A stretch of DNA of 64,000 nucleotides from Alectoria sarmentosa (GCA_009733775.1 WOGZ01000038.1:115902-179901); one strand, 5' to 3'. Positions 1-11,604 are shown, numbered from the stretch's first letter. Notes: a model not told the origin generated them from the letters alone. A program made the numbers and translations.

Positions 1-1
1 A

Positions 2-1309
2 ATGTTGGAATTCGCTCTAAGTAACTATTCCAATGGCGAGGAGGTGACACGCTTACTGCTTGGCTACCTGAATCCTGATCAAATCTACGAGCAAGCAATT
101 ATCCTGGCTGTGAGCAACGTACCCTGCGGTGGCGATATAATTAGATTGCTCCATGGTCGATGGAGCAGCCTGACATTCTCCGAGGCTGCATTAACAATTG
201 CGGTCCGCCTGCTATGTCTCAAAGATATCGAATTCATTTTGGAAAGATGCGAGGTTGTCAGAGTCACCGAGGAAATCTTGACTGGAGCTGTTTCTGAGGA
301 ATCTCAGGAGCGAGACCCAGAAAAGGAATGCTTTGCGGACAAATTCAATCTCCTTTTGCTTCACGATCCAGATATAATTGTGCAAGTGTCAACTGTCATC
401 GCAGCCTTGAGAAATCTGCAACAAAGTGTTGAAATCTTAAAAGTCTTTTGCAGGCATGGGAAATCTCTTCCCTGTACGGAAAGCGTTGTCGCAGCAGCGA
501 TCGATTCCTTCGACGGACCGGCCGCTCTCAAAATCATTCTCGAGCAAAACCGTGGTGCACTAATCTCAAGCTCCAAGATAATGATGGCCATGCAAGAAGA
601 GCGTGGCGCAGCACTGATTTCTGTCATGCTCGACCACGATCATACCATTGATATAAATGAAGAGCATTTGATCGCAGCAGCTTCGAACCGCTACGATCCC
701 AGCACGATATTTGAGTTCCTGCAGACAAAAGGCAAATTAGGCAATGCTAAACTAGCATCTGAGGTTCTCAACACTGGTGCTGCAAAACCTCGCAGAATCT
801 CCCATAAATCGTCACCTCGCATCAGCAGAAATGTCATCAACGCAGCATTTTCCAACCCAAACGGCGTAAAAAAGCACCGGTTATTGAGACTGTTCTTAGA
901 ATGGGGTGTCATTACAGAACTTGACTCCAACGACCGTACGTGTAACATTCATCCCCTCTCGTACCCCATTCCCACGTCCCTCCAATTTCACAGCTCTTCC
1001 CTGGAATCTAGATATCCTTGCGGAAATAAATTAACGAAGGTGAAGACGAAGCTCTTTTATAGCGATACACATTCCTTCCCCGGTATCGATACTCGCATCA
1101 CACCCCACGGTCTCTTCCCGCCCTCCCCACTCCTCCACCATAACCCACCCCCTATCCGCTCAACGTCCTTGCGCGAACCGCAGCCTAATCAAGGGCCTTG
1201 GCCGTACGCTTACGCTACGGACAGCCGAAGATTGAGAATAATCTGCCTCGTGAGTTCCGAAGAACACAGCTCGGACCATCTCACGCGTCAGCCAGCGAGA
1301 CTTGCTTGA
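2..1309 (+). CDS. Fungal NLR-type ankyrin-like repeat protein, 3' part (partial at window edge)
   Basis: The frame is open from the first base, so the gene probably begins upstream; the ATG at base 2 need not be the start. Residues 1 to about 305 consist of degenerate helical units of about 35-45 residues with the pattern 'thr-glu-glu/ser-x-val-x-ala-ala-ala ... leu-leu' (for example TEEILTGAV, TESVVAAAI, NEEHLIAAA). Units of this style are common C-terminal to NACHT domains in fungal NOD-like receptors and in long ankyrin proteins, where they mediate protein contacts. No NACHT or effector domain lies inside the window. The repeat character stops near base 935, next to a good 5' splice site (GTACGT at 936). 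The residues after that are low-complexity and may be intron or 3' UTR rather than protein. The family assignment is by repeat style; exact function is unknown. Confidence 0.5.
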   Translation: MLEFALSNYSNGEEVTRLLLGYLNPDQIYEQAIILAVSNVPCGGDIIRLLHGRWSSLTFSEAALTIAVRLLCLKDIEFILERCEVVRVTEEILTGAVSEESQERDPEKECFADKFNLLLLHDPDIIVQVSTVIAALRNLQQSVEILKVFCRHGKSLPCTESVVAAAIDSFDGPAALKIILEQNRGALISSSKIMMAMQEERGAALISVMLDHDHTIDINEEHLIAAASNRYDPSTIFEFLQTKGKLGNAKLASEVLNTGAAKPRRISHKSSPRISRNVINAAFSNPNGVKKHRLLRLFLEWGVITELDSNDRTCNIHPLSYPIPTSLQFHSSSLESRYPCGNKLTKVKTKLFYSDTHSFPGIDTRITPHGLFPPSPLLHHNPPPIRSTSLREPQPNQGPWPYAYATDSRRLRIICLVSSEEHSSDHLTRQPARLA

Positions 1310-1694
1310 GATTTGGATGACAGGTGGGGGGTTTAATTAGCTAGGGAAGCTCTCCTTGAAACAAAAACCGTGCTTTCGCGCAAGTTCACTCTCCTTCTGT
1401 GCAGATAGGTTCCCTTGGGTCAGAGATAGCGCCTGCGGGAAAAGGAAGAGGGGGATGATGGAGGCGGTTGGGATTACGCTTTTCGTGTTGGGCTGTAATG
1501 AGATGGGAAATCCGACGTTTCTCGAGTTCTTTCTTCGAGCATGGACGATGAGATCTGATGTGCTTTATGACTACTCTGTAATGAAATGAGATAAGAATTC
1601 TCGGAACATGGTCAGGATCTCGGCAAAATTTGCAGGCGTCTTGCACAACCTCAGGCGTGATAATCCAAACAATCGATCCCTTTCATTTATTTAC
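1310..1694. other. Intergenic, nothing recognised
   Basis: Gap between the repeat gene and the convergent Pom34 gene. It has only short open frames without conserved features and probably holds the two 3' UTRs. Confidence 0.4.
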
Positions 1695-2577
1695 CTAATA
1701 GTCTACAAGCGTAGTCCCGGAAAACATTCTCGGGTACCTATTTCCAGAAGCCCTTCTCCCCTTTTGATAAAGCCACTTATTGTTCAGCCCCACCGTAGCC
1801 CCCCTCCCAGCTGGAGGACTCGGAGTATTCGGCTTCCCCAATATACTATTGCCTCCTCCATACCCAGGTCCCAGAAACGACGGTGAACCATAGCTCGACC
1901 TCCTCGCCGTATCCCTAGACCTCCCCAGACTCTTCTGCCACAACGGGCTTGCCGCAAGACTTGCCGTAGGCGAATCGCTTCCTTCCCTCCCGAACGACGG
2001 ACTCCTCGTTATGGGTGTGCTGTAGTTGCTGGCACTTCTCGTTGCCGGGGAGATATTTCGTGGAGTCGGCGAGCGAGGGTATCGTGGCGGGGTAATGTAC
2101 TGTGTCCCAGGCGTCAACGGTGGTGTAGCATTAGGGTCCAGGCCCAATAACGATCGTTGCGTAGGCGTCAGAGGAATATCCGTGAGCTCGTCCGTAGTAT
2201 TCACGAGAGGTGACAGGGCCGTCGCTATATTGTAGAGGCCGAGCAGGTAAACCAAAAGAAGGATGGGAGTGGTGAGAGGTTGAAAGGTCTGAATCCAAGG
2301 ACTACGTTCGCCCATCAGCTCGCCCTTCTCATTCTAGTAGGAGTATATACACATACTGTGAAGAGACATAGAACAGTACCGCCAGAGCTCCCGCGTTCCA
2401 TACTATCTTCCGCACGTTGCTGTCGTCGAAGGCATTCGCTTTCTGCCTGCGCGCTATCTCGTCGGATCTGGGATGACGCCAGCTGCCGGGTGATGGGGTC
2501 GATGCGGCGGCTTGTAGAGGTTGGGTTTGAGGGGTGGCTGGAGTTTGAGGTGTCGTAGGAGCTGGTCGGGTCGCCAT
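1695..2577 (-). CDS. POM34: Nucleoporin Pom34-like (NPCC domain) membrane protein
   Basis: Two exons, complement(join(1695..2301, 2357..2577)), give 275 residues. The 55 bp intron (GTATGT..TAG, with CTGAT before the acceptor) restores one frame across the first membrane segment. The N-terminus is Pro/Thr-rich. A first hydrophobic helix (IVWNAGALAVLFYVSS, about residues 57-72) and a second one (TTPILLLVYLLGLYNIATAL, about 84-103) form a hairpin. It is followed by a motif typical of fungal Pom34, SPLVNTTDELTDIPLTPTQR-SLLGL. The C-terminal 150 residues are Ser/Pro/Gly-rich and disordered, also usual for the family. In yeast, Pom34 works with Ndc1 and Pom152 in the membrane ring of the nuclear pore. 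Recognition rests on the hairpin plus the DIPLTPTQR motif. Confidence 0.8.
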
Positions 2578-3132
2578 GAGGTCGAGACTGGCTGGCCTGT
2601 GTTTATTCGGGGTTCTGGTTTTGTTGTCGTGGGATTGAGGACGCGTGTATCGTTGCTGCTGGCTATCTGGACGTTCAGCTCATTGTGCTAGAGCCCTTGC
2701 TATCTTATGAGTCGCGTCGCATAGATGGTGGAGGGATTAGAACTGAGGTGTCGTTGGTGCGGGTGCTTTGTTTCATGAACAACCTCAAGCCCAGCGAGCC
2801 AGTCCTCCAGCGTGACGGATTAGTCCGCGCACCAATGATTAATAGTTAGTAGTACCACATAATAGATTAGTATTTCGACGCCCTCAATTGTTGGAGCCTC
2901 TGATCGTTACCCTTTTCTTGAAAAAGTAGTGTTCAAGTGTAGAAAAGTTGTGGAATAGTATTCCATTTCATTGCTCAAAGACCTATGTACTCTTGAAAGG
3001 CAATAGCGCACCAACACTGCCCTGGCGCTAGATCCTTTCCCAATTCGATTATCAGTCTTGCATGCCAAAGACCCGCAAGTATATATATGTACATAACATT
3101 CCATACCCTTTTTACTCGGCCATCTCCCTTTT
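2578..3132. other. Intergenic, nothing recognised
   Basis: Upstream region of the Pom34 gene and 3' side of the PQ-loop gene, both on the minus strand. No conserved ORF or RNA gene is visible. Confidence 0.4.
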
Positions 3133-4324
3133 TCAAGCCGATTGCGGCTTACGGTCCCTATAAATCCAAAATTGCCCAAAGATCATCAGATCCAAAAGCA
3201 ACGTGCCAGCGCTGCCAATCAGCCAACTCGCGTTAAGAAGGATATATTGACCGTAACCTCTGGCCCACTCTCCGCTCTCGCATCCACTCCTTACATCATC
3301 GTAATTTTCGAACCTCGCACATCCAGGCTCGTAGGCGAAGATGCTCATCACATATGTGAGATTCCCCACACACGCAAAAAGAAAAAACAGCATGCTGACC
3401 CCTTCGGTGCTTTTGCGCCGGTAATTGAGAAGAATTTGGGGAATACGGGAGCCCAGATAGAGGACTGCACAGAAATAGCCGAATATTTGGCCCCAGAGGT
3501 CGAAGTGAAGGGATTCTGAAGTGTCATTCGTAGAGAGAGGAGACCGGTGGCGATCATGATGGTGGTTATCATAGTGATCTGGATATTGAGCGCGGGACGA
3601 GCGGAAGGAAAGCCACCATCCCAGTACACCGGCTGCGCAAACAAGGATGAGAGCACCAATGTCAAAAGAGAGGGTATAGAGGGTTGATTTGGGTTTCTTC
3701 ATACTTTCTGCAGCGAGGGGCGAGGTCTTGGGTGGAGTAAAGGGTGTGGCAGGAGAGAGATGCGTGGCATCCAAATGGCTACTAGAGAGATGCGAACGGA
3801 GTGAAGAGAAGGAGCCGTGTGCGGAGGGCCCGGCTGCATCCGAGATCGTAGGTCGAGCAGGGGTATTCGAGGGCCTCTTGTGCGGCAAGAGGGAAGACTG
3901 TTCTGTAGGGGGATCCCCTTCTACCGCCTCCTCATCAATCGTTGGCGTAATTGTGTGCGCCGGCGCATCGGAGAGCGTGAAGCCTCTGTAGTAGAAACAC
4001 TGGCCCAGTAGGACAATATCCGCAAGGGTGTAGTAAACGGCCAGGATCGTCATTGTAGGGAGAACTCCTTGCAGGACTGCCCCGAGAATGTTGAAGATAT
4101 CGCCGAGAAGCCAAACGATGACAAAGATGAGGGAAAGACCATCAGCGGAAGAGCGGCGGAAATTCTCTATGATTTGGGGAGAGAAGACGACGACCCAGCA
4201 GGCTATTGAGATGGAACTGTGACGGGCGTTAGGATCCAAATTTCCTCAGGGGGGAAGAGACTTACCCGCAGATGCCGCTCAAGGCTTCAATATCCAAGTT
4301 GAGGCCCGATAGTGGTGGAGACAT
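3133..4324 (-). CDS. Vacuolar PQ-loop repeat transporter (Ypq1/Rtc2-like, cationic amino acids)
   Basis: Two exons, complement(join(3133..4216, 4266..4324)), give 380 residues; the 49 bp intron GTAAGT..ACAG joins the first 19 codons (MSPPLSGLNLDIEALSGIC) in frame. The protein has seven membrane segments in the family's 3+1+3 plan, with two PQ dipeptides, one in each repeat: FSPQIIENFRR (about residues 29-39) and RIPQILLNYRRKSTEG near residue 280. A long Ser/Pro/Thr-rich loop separates them. Ypq1-3/Rtc2 of yeast and PQLC2 of animals export lysine and arginine from the vacuole or lysosome. Membership in the PQ-loop family is clear; the substrate and vacuolar location are inferred from these homologues. 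Confidence 0.87.
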
Positions 4325-5200
4325 GGTGGCAGCAGCATAGAGTGCTTCTGTCTCAAATCTAGGACTGTGGTGACCGTAGGATGGTGCAAAAAGCAGAATC
4401 TGAGCGCAGTGGGATGAGGAGAAAACGTGACGTAACTTTGCAGCTAAGCGAATCCGGGGAAACTTATACTACGCTGAAAGGGGCAGGTATACGCGATTTT
4501 ATCGTACGCGAGGTTATCGACGTTCATTTACTCGATCTGCTCAGGACAAGAAATAATATCAGAGCTTCTTCAGCAGAAGTAGCTGGCTTAGGACCTTACA
4601 TGCTCCCTCTGTGCAAGAGACTTTCCTTCTATATGTCGAGATGAGAGAGAAACAGAAGTACCCTGGCTCAATTCCCTTAAATTGATTTTACAAGAGGCGC
4701 TCCGTAAAACTGATATTACCGCTCAGGTTGCTACCTTCACAACAAAATACTTGACGACATAGATCTGCAGCGTTCTATCTACCTGGACTTGAAAGAAACG
4801 AGGTATCTCCGAGGCTATCGAGACCTGGAACCGTACAAAGTAAGGAAAAGCTGAATGTTTGGCGCCCCCCTTCGATGGTCTCTGCCTGCCCGTTGCTCTT
4901 GATGAAAAAGTGTTAGATCACGTGAAGTGTTTCAAGTATTTCGTTTTTATTTCCAAGACCTTGCATGTGCTGCATGAATATGGCCGCTGTACTACCGCTT
5001 GTATCATTCCCACAATCGTTCCTTCCTATGTACCTCGACATCGCCGTCCTCGATAATCTCCTGCCTCGTCTTCGGATTCCGTGATCGCGGTTCCATTGGA
5101 GCAATTCTCGATACTCAAGCCAGAGAGGCGGCTCTTCTCTCTTCGACTCGACGGGAACAGGGACTACTGCCCTCATATTGCCCTCTTGGCACGACCAGAA
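4325..5200. other. Intergenic, nothing recognised
   Basis: Upstream of the PQ-loop gene. Only short overlapping open frames on both strands, none with recognisable domains. Confidence 0.35.
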
Positions 5201-5254
5201 CCGTCGTTTCCTCGATGGTGGTAATTATGATCCTGGTAATTCTCAGTCCCAGAA

Positions 5255-5690
5255 CCATCTCGCCTTGAAGCCTGGGATCTATACGTCAGTAAACCTTCGC
5301 CCCAGTGGTGAGATCATCTAATACTCTGGAATGTGTATCGTTATTGTTCCAGCTATCGCCCTTGGGGCTATGAGCCCTACCTTCCTGTCGACGCTGCTGA
5401 TTACGAGGAAGCCAATGAGGAGTATTTTGACTCGCAGCCTCAGGATTATCTCGCCTTGAGGGAGCCTGCAAGCTCCACGTCAGTAGTTTCTCGCCTCGAT
5501 GTTGATTTTGATGTTGTCATGTAATACCCTGGATCGTAAATCGTCGCTCTCACGAGCGCTTTCTTCCTGTCGACCCTCAGGTCTACGACTAAGCTCACGA
5601 GTCTGGGAAATCATGATCCCATTGTCGTCTCGCCTTGAAGGAGCCTGCGATCTCTGAGTCAGTGTTTCATTGCGTTAATGCCAACGTAAT
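5255..5690. repeat. Three diverged copies of a ~180-190 bp tandem repeat
   Basis: The core TCTCGCCTTGA followed by a GG/GCCTG-rich stretch and then ..GTCAGT.. recurs at 5258, 5449 and 5629, spacings of 191 and 180 bp. Upstream of copies 1 and 3 there is also a shared 'T-ATGATCC' stretch, and downstream of copies 1 and 3 'AATACTCTGGA.TG'. The copies are eroded and no frame stays open through all three, so this looks like a decayed tandem duplication rather than a gene. Confidence 0.4.
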
Positions 5691-7680
5691 CAATCAATAC
5701 TCTGGAGTGCGCATCGTCTTCATCGTCGCCATCGTCCCCAGGAACATCGAACAGTCCTGGATCTCGTCTTTGTTCATGTCCTCGATCCTCTGCTGGGTCG
5801 TGCCCTCGCTGCCCTCCTCGCTGCGGCCCTGTTTGCGGTCCTCGCCGTTGTCCTGGCGGTGATCTTGGCCGGTCTTGAGCTCCTTGAGCACCGCGAGCAT
5901 CCTTGAGATTGATCAACATCTATTGAGAAGCCACGACAGTGTGCAGATTATACCCGGTTGCTATTCCACTCGATACTTCTTCCAAACCCCGGTTTTCTGA
6001 CAAATTTGCGGTCTTTATTAGCCGGACGCCCAGCGCGTCTCTCGAGGTGAAGACCATCAGGCAAATCCTTCTCCCAAAGTGGAAAACCAGTAGCGTCAAC
6101 GAATTGGTCATCAACAAAGTGTGACATTCCCTTCAGGTTGAGATCGACTCTATGCTTTGGCATGTTGGATGGTAGACTTGAGAGTCTTCTGGAAATAAGT
6201 ATGTCGAAAGGGTCGGACTTTCTTTGTTATTGTCGTGAGCTTGCTTCTGAGCTGTACGGTTAGTTTCAACCTTACTTGTCAATTTCTCATAGGATCAATT
6301 GGCATTAACGCAAGGGACCTGTAACGGATTCTCGACAGTCCCTAGGACCAGCATCGGTACAGGTGAGACAAGATGGTACTGGAGCTGCCTACCTGTGATG
6401 CTCGTATTGTTGTTGTACCTTGCTAGTGTCTCGACTAAACTCCGATGATAGAGATTATAGAGAAGAAAGAAGAAGGAAAGAATCATGCCTTTTCCTATTC
6501 TCCCAAGGACCCCGCTTGGGGGCGAATGTTCGGTCAGATTGACGACGCGCTGATTTAGTAGACTCGCCCGTACATGATATTATAACACTCTCCCTCCTCA
6601 AGCCAGAAACATGTCAGCTGGCTTACTTGCGAATAGCTTCATTAGGTCATGATTGGAAGTCGATTCAGCCTATCGAGAACCGGGTAGTCTTCCTCGTTGG
6701 ACCCTTTTCTCATGGGCAGTAGAGGCCTGCTTCGTTCTGAACCTCGGGACAGCTACATGGCGACCATCTGGCCAATAGCGTCAAAGCGTTGGCAACCAGA
6801 TCTCGGGTCCGCCCATCGCGAGCGCTATTACGATCTTCTCGCGATCATCTGTCGTGCTTCCTCTACCTGTTGAAAACTCTCGCCAGCAGCGAGGCGCGTC
6901 GTCCGTCTCTTTCCCTTACGCTTTTAACAGCTAATTCGTTGATCGAACCGCGTCTAGTCCTTTGAGAACCTGGTTTTCAACTTCCAGTGACGCCTTACGT
7001 CGATCTTCTTTGCCAGTAGTAATGCGCGTCTTCCACATTCAAGCTTAGGATAGATACGTGGGCGTTTACCACACGGACGAGCCAAAGGAACCGCCACCCA
7101 ACCCCTCGTTTCAGCGTTTGGGACCGCGGCTGCCTCCCCCCGTGATCAATTTTCCGGCTTCCGTTCGCTAGATCAGCTTCCTTGCAATCAGCCAGACGCT
7201 TCTCTCGTCTCACTAAGCCCTTAACACTTTTATCTAAGACACAGCTGTTGTTCCGTGGTGGCCGCGAATCATAGTGGCCCAACCCGTCGTCGAGCTTGTG
7301 TCCCAGCAGTGAGGCGCAAATCATCTTTTCAAGCTCCTGGTATCTACTCTGTCCATCTCCCTGCGAACAAAACTTTCAGATGGCTATCCCAACCTAACAC
7401 CCTCGATAGAAGACGTGATGACTGACTCGGAGCTCCGGCCTTTCTAGCCCCCCCTCCTTCTCCGTACATCTCTCTGCCAGCCGTAAGACGACTCTGCGAA
7501 ACCTGCATTGGTGCCTCAATACTGTCGGAACTAGATTGCTAGTAACATCCACAACCTTTAGCGACAGACTCGACCCTGACTTCAGTTCAAGGATCACCCC
7601 AAGGAGTAGACCGATCATACTTCTAGTTTTATCCCATCCTCAGCAACTCATTACCTACAACCACATGAACCTCTGAAACC
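5691..7680. other. Non-coding stretch, nothing recognised
   Basis: No frame longer than about 110 codons on either strand, and none shows a recognisable domain or a convincing splice chain. No tRNA-like cloverleaf was noticed. Confidence 0.35.
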
Positions 7681-8187
7681 TTGGTGCATTTTCATCTTCA
7701 CACCCGTGCGTACACCCAGCATCCTGATTACGACCCAAAAAGGACAGTACCCCGTCATAACAAAAAGCCGACACCACCAAGCTCCAAAGAAGACGCGATC
7801 CCAGCCCTCCAAATCTCTGCATCCACTTCATCACATTCGGCCTCCACACACGGCGGCCAACCGCACATCCCCATGCCCGTGATGATCCATCTCGAACCTC
7901 TCAGCCCTGCAAGCACCACCACCATGCCACCTCTTACAAAGAAAGATACACCGGCATCTCCCCCCGGAATAATCCGACTCCTTCTTCTTCTCGATCCCAG
8001 CCCCCGAAATACATTACCAGAACTTGTTGCGATTATTAAAAAACTAGGGGCTCCAAGACAGGCTCGCACACACCCGCGCCCAAGGTCCGCTGTCTGCGTC
8101 GTTGTTCTGGTGAACTGCACAGCAGGTATGCATCGCAGCGTCGCAACGGCCGAGCGGATGACGAGAAAGGTGAAAGATCGAAGGTGA
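7681..8187 (+). CDS. Short ORF with a RapZ C-terminal-like motif (possibly a gene remnant)
   Basis: The open frame of 168 codons ends in VNCTAGMHRSVATAERMTRK. This resembles the conserved end of the RapZ C-terminal domain (bacterial consensus around GCTGGRHRSVA-AE), a domain also found as stand-alone fungal proteins. The preceding part (LDPSPRNTLPELVAIIKKL) could be the helix before it. The first 100 residues are Pro/Ser/Thr-rich and do not show the rest of the domain, so this may be a truncated copy, or missing exons may lie elsewhere. An antisense frame of 155 codons overlaps (7755-8222) and is judged a shadow. It sits at the edge of a microsatellite field, where sequence decay is plausible. 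Confidence 0.33.
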   Translation: MVHFHLHTRAYTQHPDYDPKRTVPRHNKKPTPPSSKEDAIPALQISASTSSHSASTHGGQPHIPMPVMIHLEPLSPASTTTMPPLTKKDTPASPPGIIRLLLLLDPSPRNTLPELVAIIKKLGAPRQARTHPRPRSAVCVVVLVNCTAGMHRSVATAERMTRKVKDRR

Positions 8188-8264
8188 GATTGAATCATTG
8201 TGGTTATAGAGCCTCTGGACACGGATGTGGAGTGCGGGGTTCGACGGGCGCAGAGGGTTGGGGC

Positions 8265-9384
8265 GGGGGGGGGGGCCCACAGTCGGCGGATGTATGAGGA
8301 CCATCATGCTGGAAATCTGGGGCGGATATATATATATAGGTGATTGATAGATAGATAGATAGATAGATACTAGAGGAGGAAGCAGCCGGAAAGTTTTGTC
8401 AGCAGAAGCCTCGGTGATGTGATTGGGAGAAACAGAGCCAAATTATCACAACCCGTTTCTTTCGTTCGTTCGTTCGTTCATCCTCGATGATGCTGTTGTG
8501 GCGCACGCACCTTGCATGGGCAACATCGATTGTGTGTGTGTGTGTGTGTGTGTGTCTGCCGCATTAGCTTGGACTTGATGATTTTTCGTGGTATATTTAG
8601 TAAGTGTCGGATCCCTCTCTTCTCCCTCTCTCTCGTCGTCGTCAATTCGAGCAATCTCCCTTTTTTTGAGTGGGGATCAGAAAACCCCTCCTCTGCATCC
8701 ATCCATCCATCCATCCCAATCTAATCTAATCTAATCCTACTTACTTACTTACTTACTATACGACATCATCCGTCCGTCCAGCCAGCCAGCCAGCCTCTTC
8801 ATCATCACCAGCACTCCCAGCACGAACAATCTTCCAGCTCAGCCCATTTCGCATCTCCTCCTCTTCTTCTTCTTCTCCTTCCACCACCACCACCACCACC
8901 ACCACAAACCTAACATCCCCACACCACCACCGCCAACTCCAGAGGTTGAAAAATTAGAAAAAGGGCAACCAACCCTAGCCCCAAACCCAGCATGCATGCA
9001 TCCTCCAGTCCAGACTATAATCGACGCGGATGGTAGGTAGGTAGGTAGGTAGGTAGGTATACATATCGCCGGCCGATTGATTTCCGGGGGGGGGGGGCTG
9101 TTTCCGACGACGATGAAAACGGCAGACGAATTCCGGATTCCCTGGACCCCACCCCCCACCACCAAAAAAAAAATCTCTGCGAAATATAACTTTCAGATAC
9201 AAAACATGTCCCCGTCGTAGAATTTAATTAGCTGATGCCGACGGACGGCCGTGGCTGGGAGGGTTGAGAATATATTCTATTGTATTCATGCGATAGCGCG
9301 TCGAAAAGCGAGACTCAGCAAATAAAAGCCATCGCATTCCTTTTCTCAAATGCTTCGAAAATTGTGCAAACGGGGAACAAGGTT

Positions 9385-9415
<31 letters not shown>
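8265..9415. repeat. Dense microsatellite field
   Basis: Within 1.15 kb there are at least nine simple repeats: a G run (8265-8275), TA (about 8330-8337), GATA (8347-8368), CGTT (about 8462-8478), TG (8532-8554), ATCC (about 8697-8715), CTTA/TTAC (about 8740-8757), CCA (about 8881-8904), GTAG (about 9031-9058), a G run (9086-9097) and TC (about 9386-9412). The open frames running through it are translations of these repeats and are not called as genes. Confidence 0.85.
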
Positions 9416-9782
9416 TCATTTATTTGCATTTGCGCATGGGATGTGGGGGAAATCAAACCAAAAACCCGAAAAACAAAATGGGCCCTTACGGGTTAAGAAA
9501 GAAAGACTTTAGGATGAGATAGAGGAAAGGCAGCACTGAAATCAGTTTTGGTTTTTAAACAGGTATGATGACCGATATTTTGGGGAGGGGAATGTCTCGT
9601 GATAGCTGTCGTCGTTTTTTCCGGCAACGGCGCCTGAATTATAGAGATGGTTTACCCTCAACGCATGACTTTTTGCAACCTTTACATTGACCGACATGCA
9701 TACTTGAGCAAATACTTACTTTGGAACGACAGAGGCTTGTTTCCCCATTTCTGCTTCATCAACGTAGTTCGTAAGATCCGCT

Positions 9783-11604
9783 TTATCCTATCTGAAAACG
9801 AGCGCTTTTACGAAGTCGTTCCCCATAGACCAAGATGGCCATTGGGACGGGTATCAAGAGTATCGAGATGAATCCCAGGAGCGAGTTCCCCCAGCCGAGG
9901 CCCAACGCGTCGTACATGGGGAGGCCCGCCAGTGGGATCAGCGCTCCGACGATGGAGCGCCAGATTGCGTTGGCGGCGAGGGCGGAAGCGGCGTGTATGG
10001 TGAAGGCGTCGAGGAGGTAGGCTTGTATGGGTATCTAGGGCAACGTCATCAGATTGGGAGGTGTTGAGCAGTTCGCTACGTAACACTGGAGAATATTCAA
10101 GCGGGTGAGGAAGGCCAAGGGTGCTGGAATTCGGAAATAGACAGTTGAAGAAGAAGAAAAAGATGGAAACTTACAAAGTAAGCCATGACCCCTGCGCCAA
10201 TCAATGAAGTCCCAAGGATCGGAACGAGCCAGAACACATGCTTCTCAGCTGACCATCCGTAGATGAAGAACCCAACAGGCGTGCAAAGACCGCAGGGTAT
10301 CATGATGGAAAGGCGGTACTCGGGCTTCAGTTCGCCATTGTTCGCTCGTGCTTTCCTGACAAGGATACGATCCGAAAGGCCACCAAAAGCCGCCACACCA
10401 GTCATCATGCCTAGGCCTACCCCCATAAAAGTGAGACCAACGATACTGGGCGAGAAGCCATAATTAGTTTCGAAGACGTTGGTTATGGTCGTGAAGACCA
10501 GATAGAGGTAGCCGTAGACGACAGCCGAAAGCGTGGCGAGAGAAGCGACGATGGGTGAGAATAGGAGCATTTTGAGCGGCCGAATGATGGCTTGCCGAAA
10601 TGCGACGCTGTATGAGAGTCCAGAGTCCATTTTCGATCGCAAAGAGGGGTTCTTCAGTTCCTTTCGGAGACGGACCGTCTTGCGTTGTAAAATTACTACC
10701 GAGTAGGTCTCTGGGACGAAGATGAAATAGGCGACCATAACTATACTGGCCTACCAAGTTCGATCTCAGTGTTCGTTTCGCAAGCAAGTCACTGTAGAGG
10801 AATAGACTCACAGCAATTGCCAAAACCCAGAAAACCCACCTCCACCCCAGACCCGCGGACAGAAATCCGCCAACCACAGGCCCGACGACTGGACCAAGCA
10901 AGGGGCACATAGCCCACAGCGCTATCGCTTTGCCTCGCTCCTCTTGGATGAACAGGTCAGCCACCGTTCCTCCACCCAGGGCGATGGCCGCGGACCCTGC
11001 CGTGCCTTGTAAAAACCGGAATCCAATCAACATGTTAAGGCTTGAACTGAGTGCGCATGCCATTGTAAAAATCACGAATAAGATATTAGTGACGTGGTAA
11101 ATAGGCGAGCGACCATAAATTTCTGCAACATCTGTCAATTGCGCCCGCTTTGAGCCAAAATGGAAGATTTGTGCTTCTCTATGCGTACCTGATAGAGGAG
11201 CGAGCAGAATTGGACCAAAAGCGTTGCCCAATATGTAGATTGAGACTACGAGGGAGGCCAGCACACTATTCGTCGAACGAAATTCGCCCATAAGCTGAGG
11301 TACTCCGGGAGCAAACATCGCTGAGGCGAGCGCGCTTTTTATTGGTCAGCTGTATGTGGATTCCGAAGGAGGATGAGAGCATGTACGTTATAAAAGTCAT
11401 AGATGAAAGCACCATAATGAGTATCCATTTTTTCCTCGGCTCCCAATTAACGGCAATAGATGAATCTTGCGGGCCATCAAAGTCGACGATAACAGCATCA
11501 TTTGTTGCCAATATCTTCGCAGCGTCACCGAATTCCTCCAGATCGATGGGTGATTTTTCCTTCCAGAGGAGTCCAGGCGCGCGGAAAGGTATTTTGCGAG
11601 ACAT
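9783..11604 (-). CDS. MFS transporter, DHA1 (drug:H+ antiporter) type
   Basis: Five exons, complement(join(9783..10034, 10175..10750, 10812..11122, 11189..11334, 11387..11604)), give 500 residues. All four introns (140, 61, 66 and 52 bp) keep frame and join conserved segments. The first membrane helix follows WEPRKKWILIMVLSSMTFIT. The loop between helices 2 and 3 carries the DHA1 motif-A form LLAPLSEIYGRSPIY. Helices 4-5 carry GGGTVADLFIQEERGKAIAL and CPLLGPVVGPVVGGFLSAGL with WRWVFWVLAIA, all standard for the TPO/FLR1-like group. The C-terminal half ends GWGNSLLGFISILLIPVPM...GERLR. Such proteins sit in the plasma membrane and export small molecules against protons. It lies tail-on with the P450 and reductase genes on the same strand, so export of their product is a reasonable inference. 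Confidence 0.85.

Noticed and set aside
7755..8222. Minus-strand 155-codon ORF opposite the RapZ-like frame
   Set aside because: Its translation is Arg/Gly/Val-rich without a motif; the plus frame carries the recognisable HRSVA segment.
8512..9202. Small ORFs with His-Thr, Cys-Val, Gly or Trp runs
   Set aside because: They are translations of TG, CCA, GTAG and homopolymer repeats.
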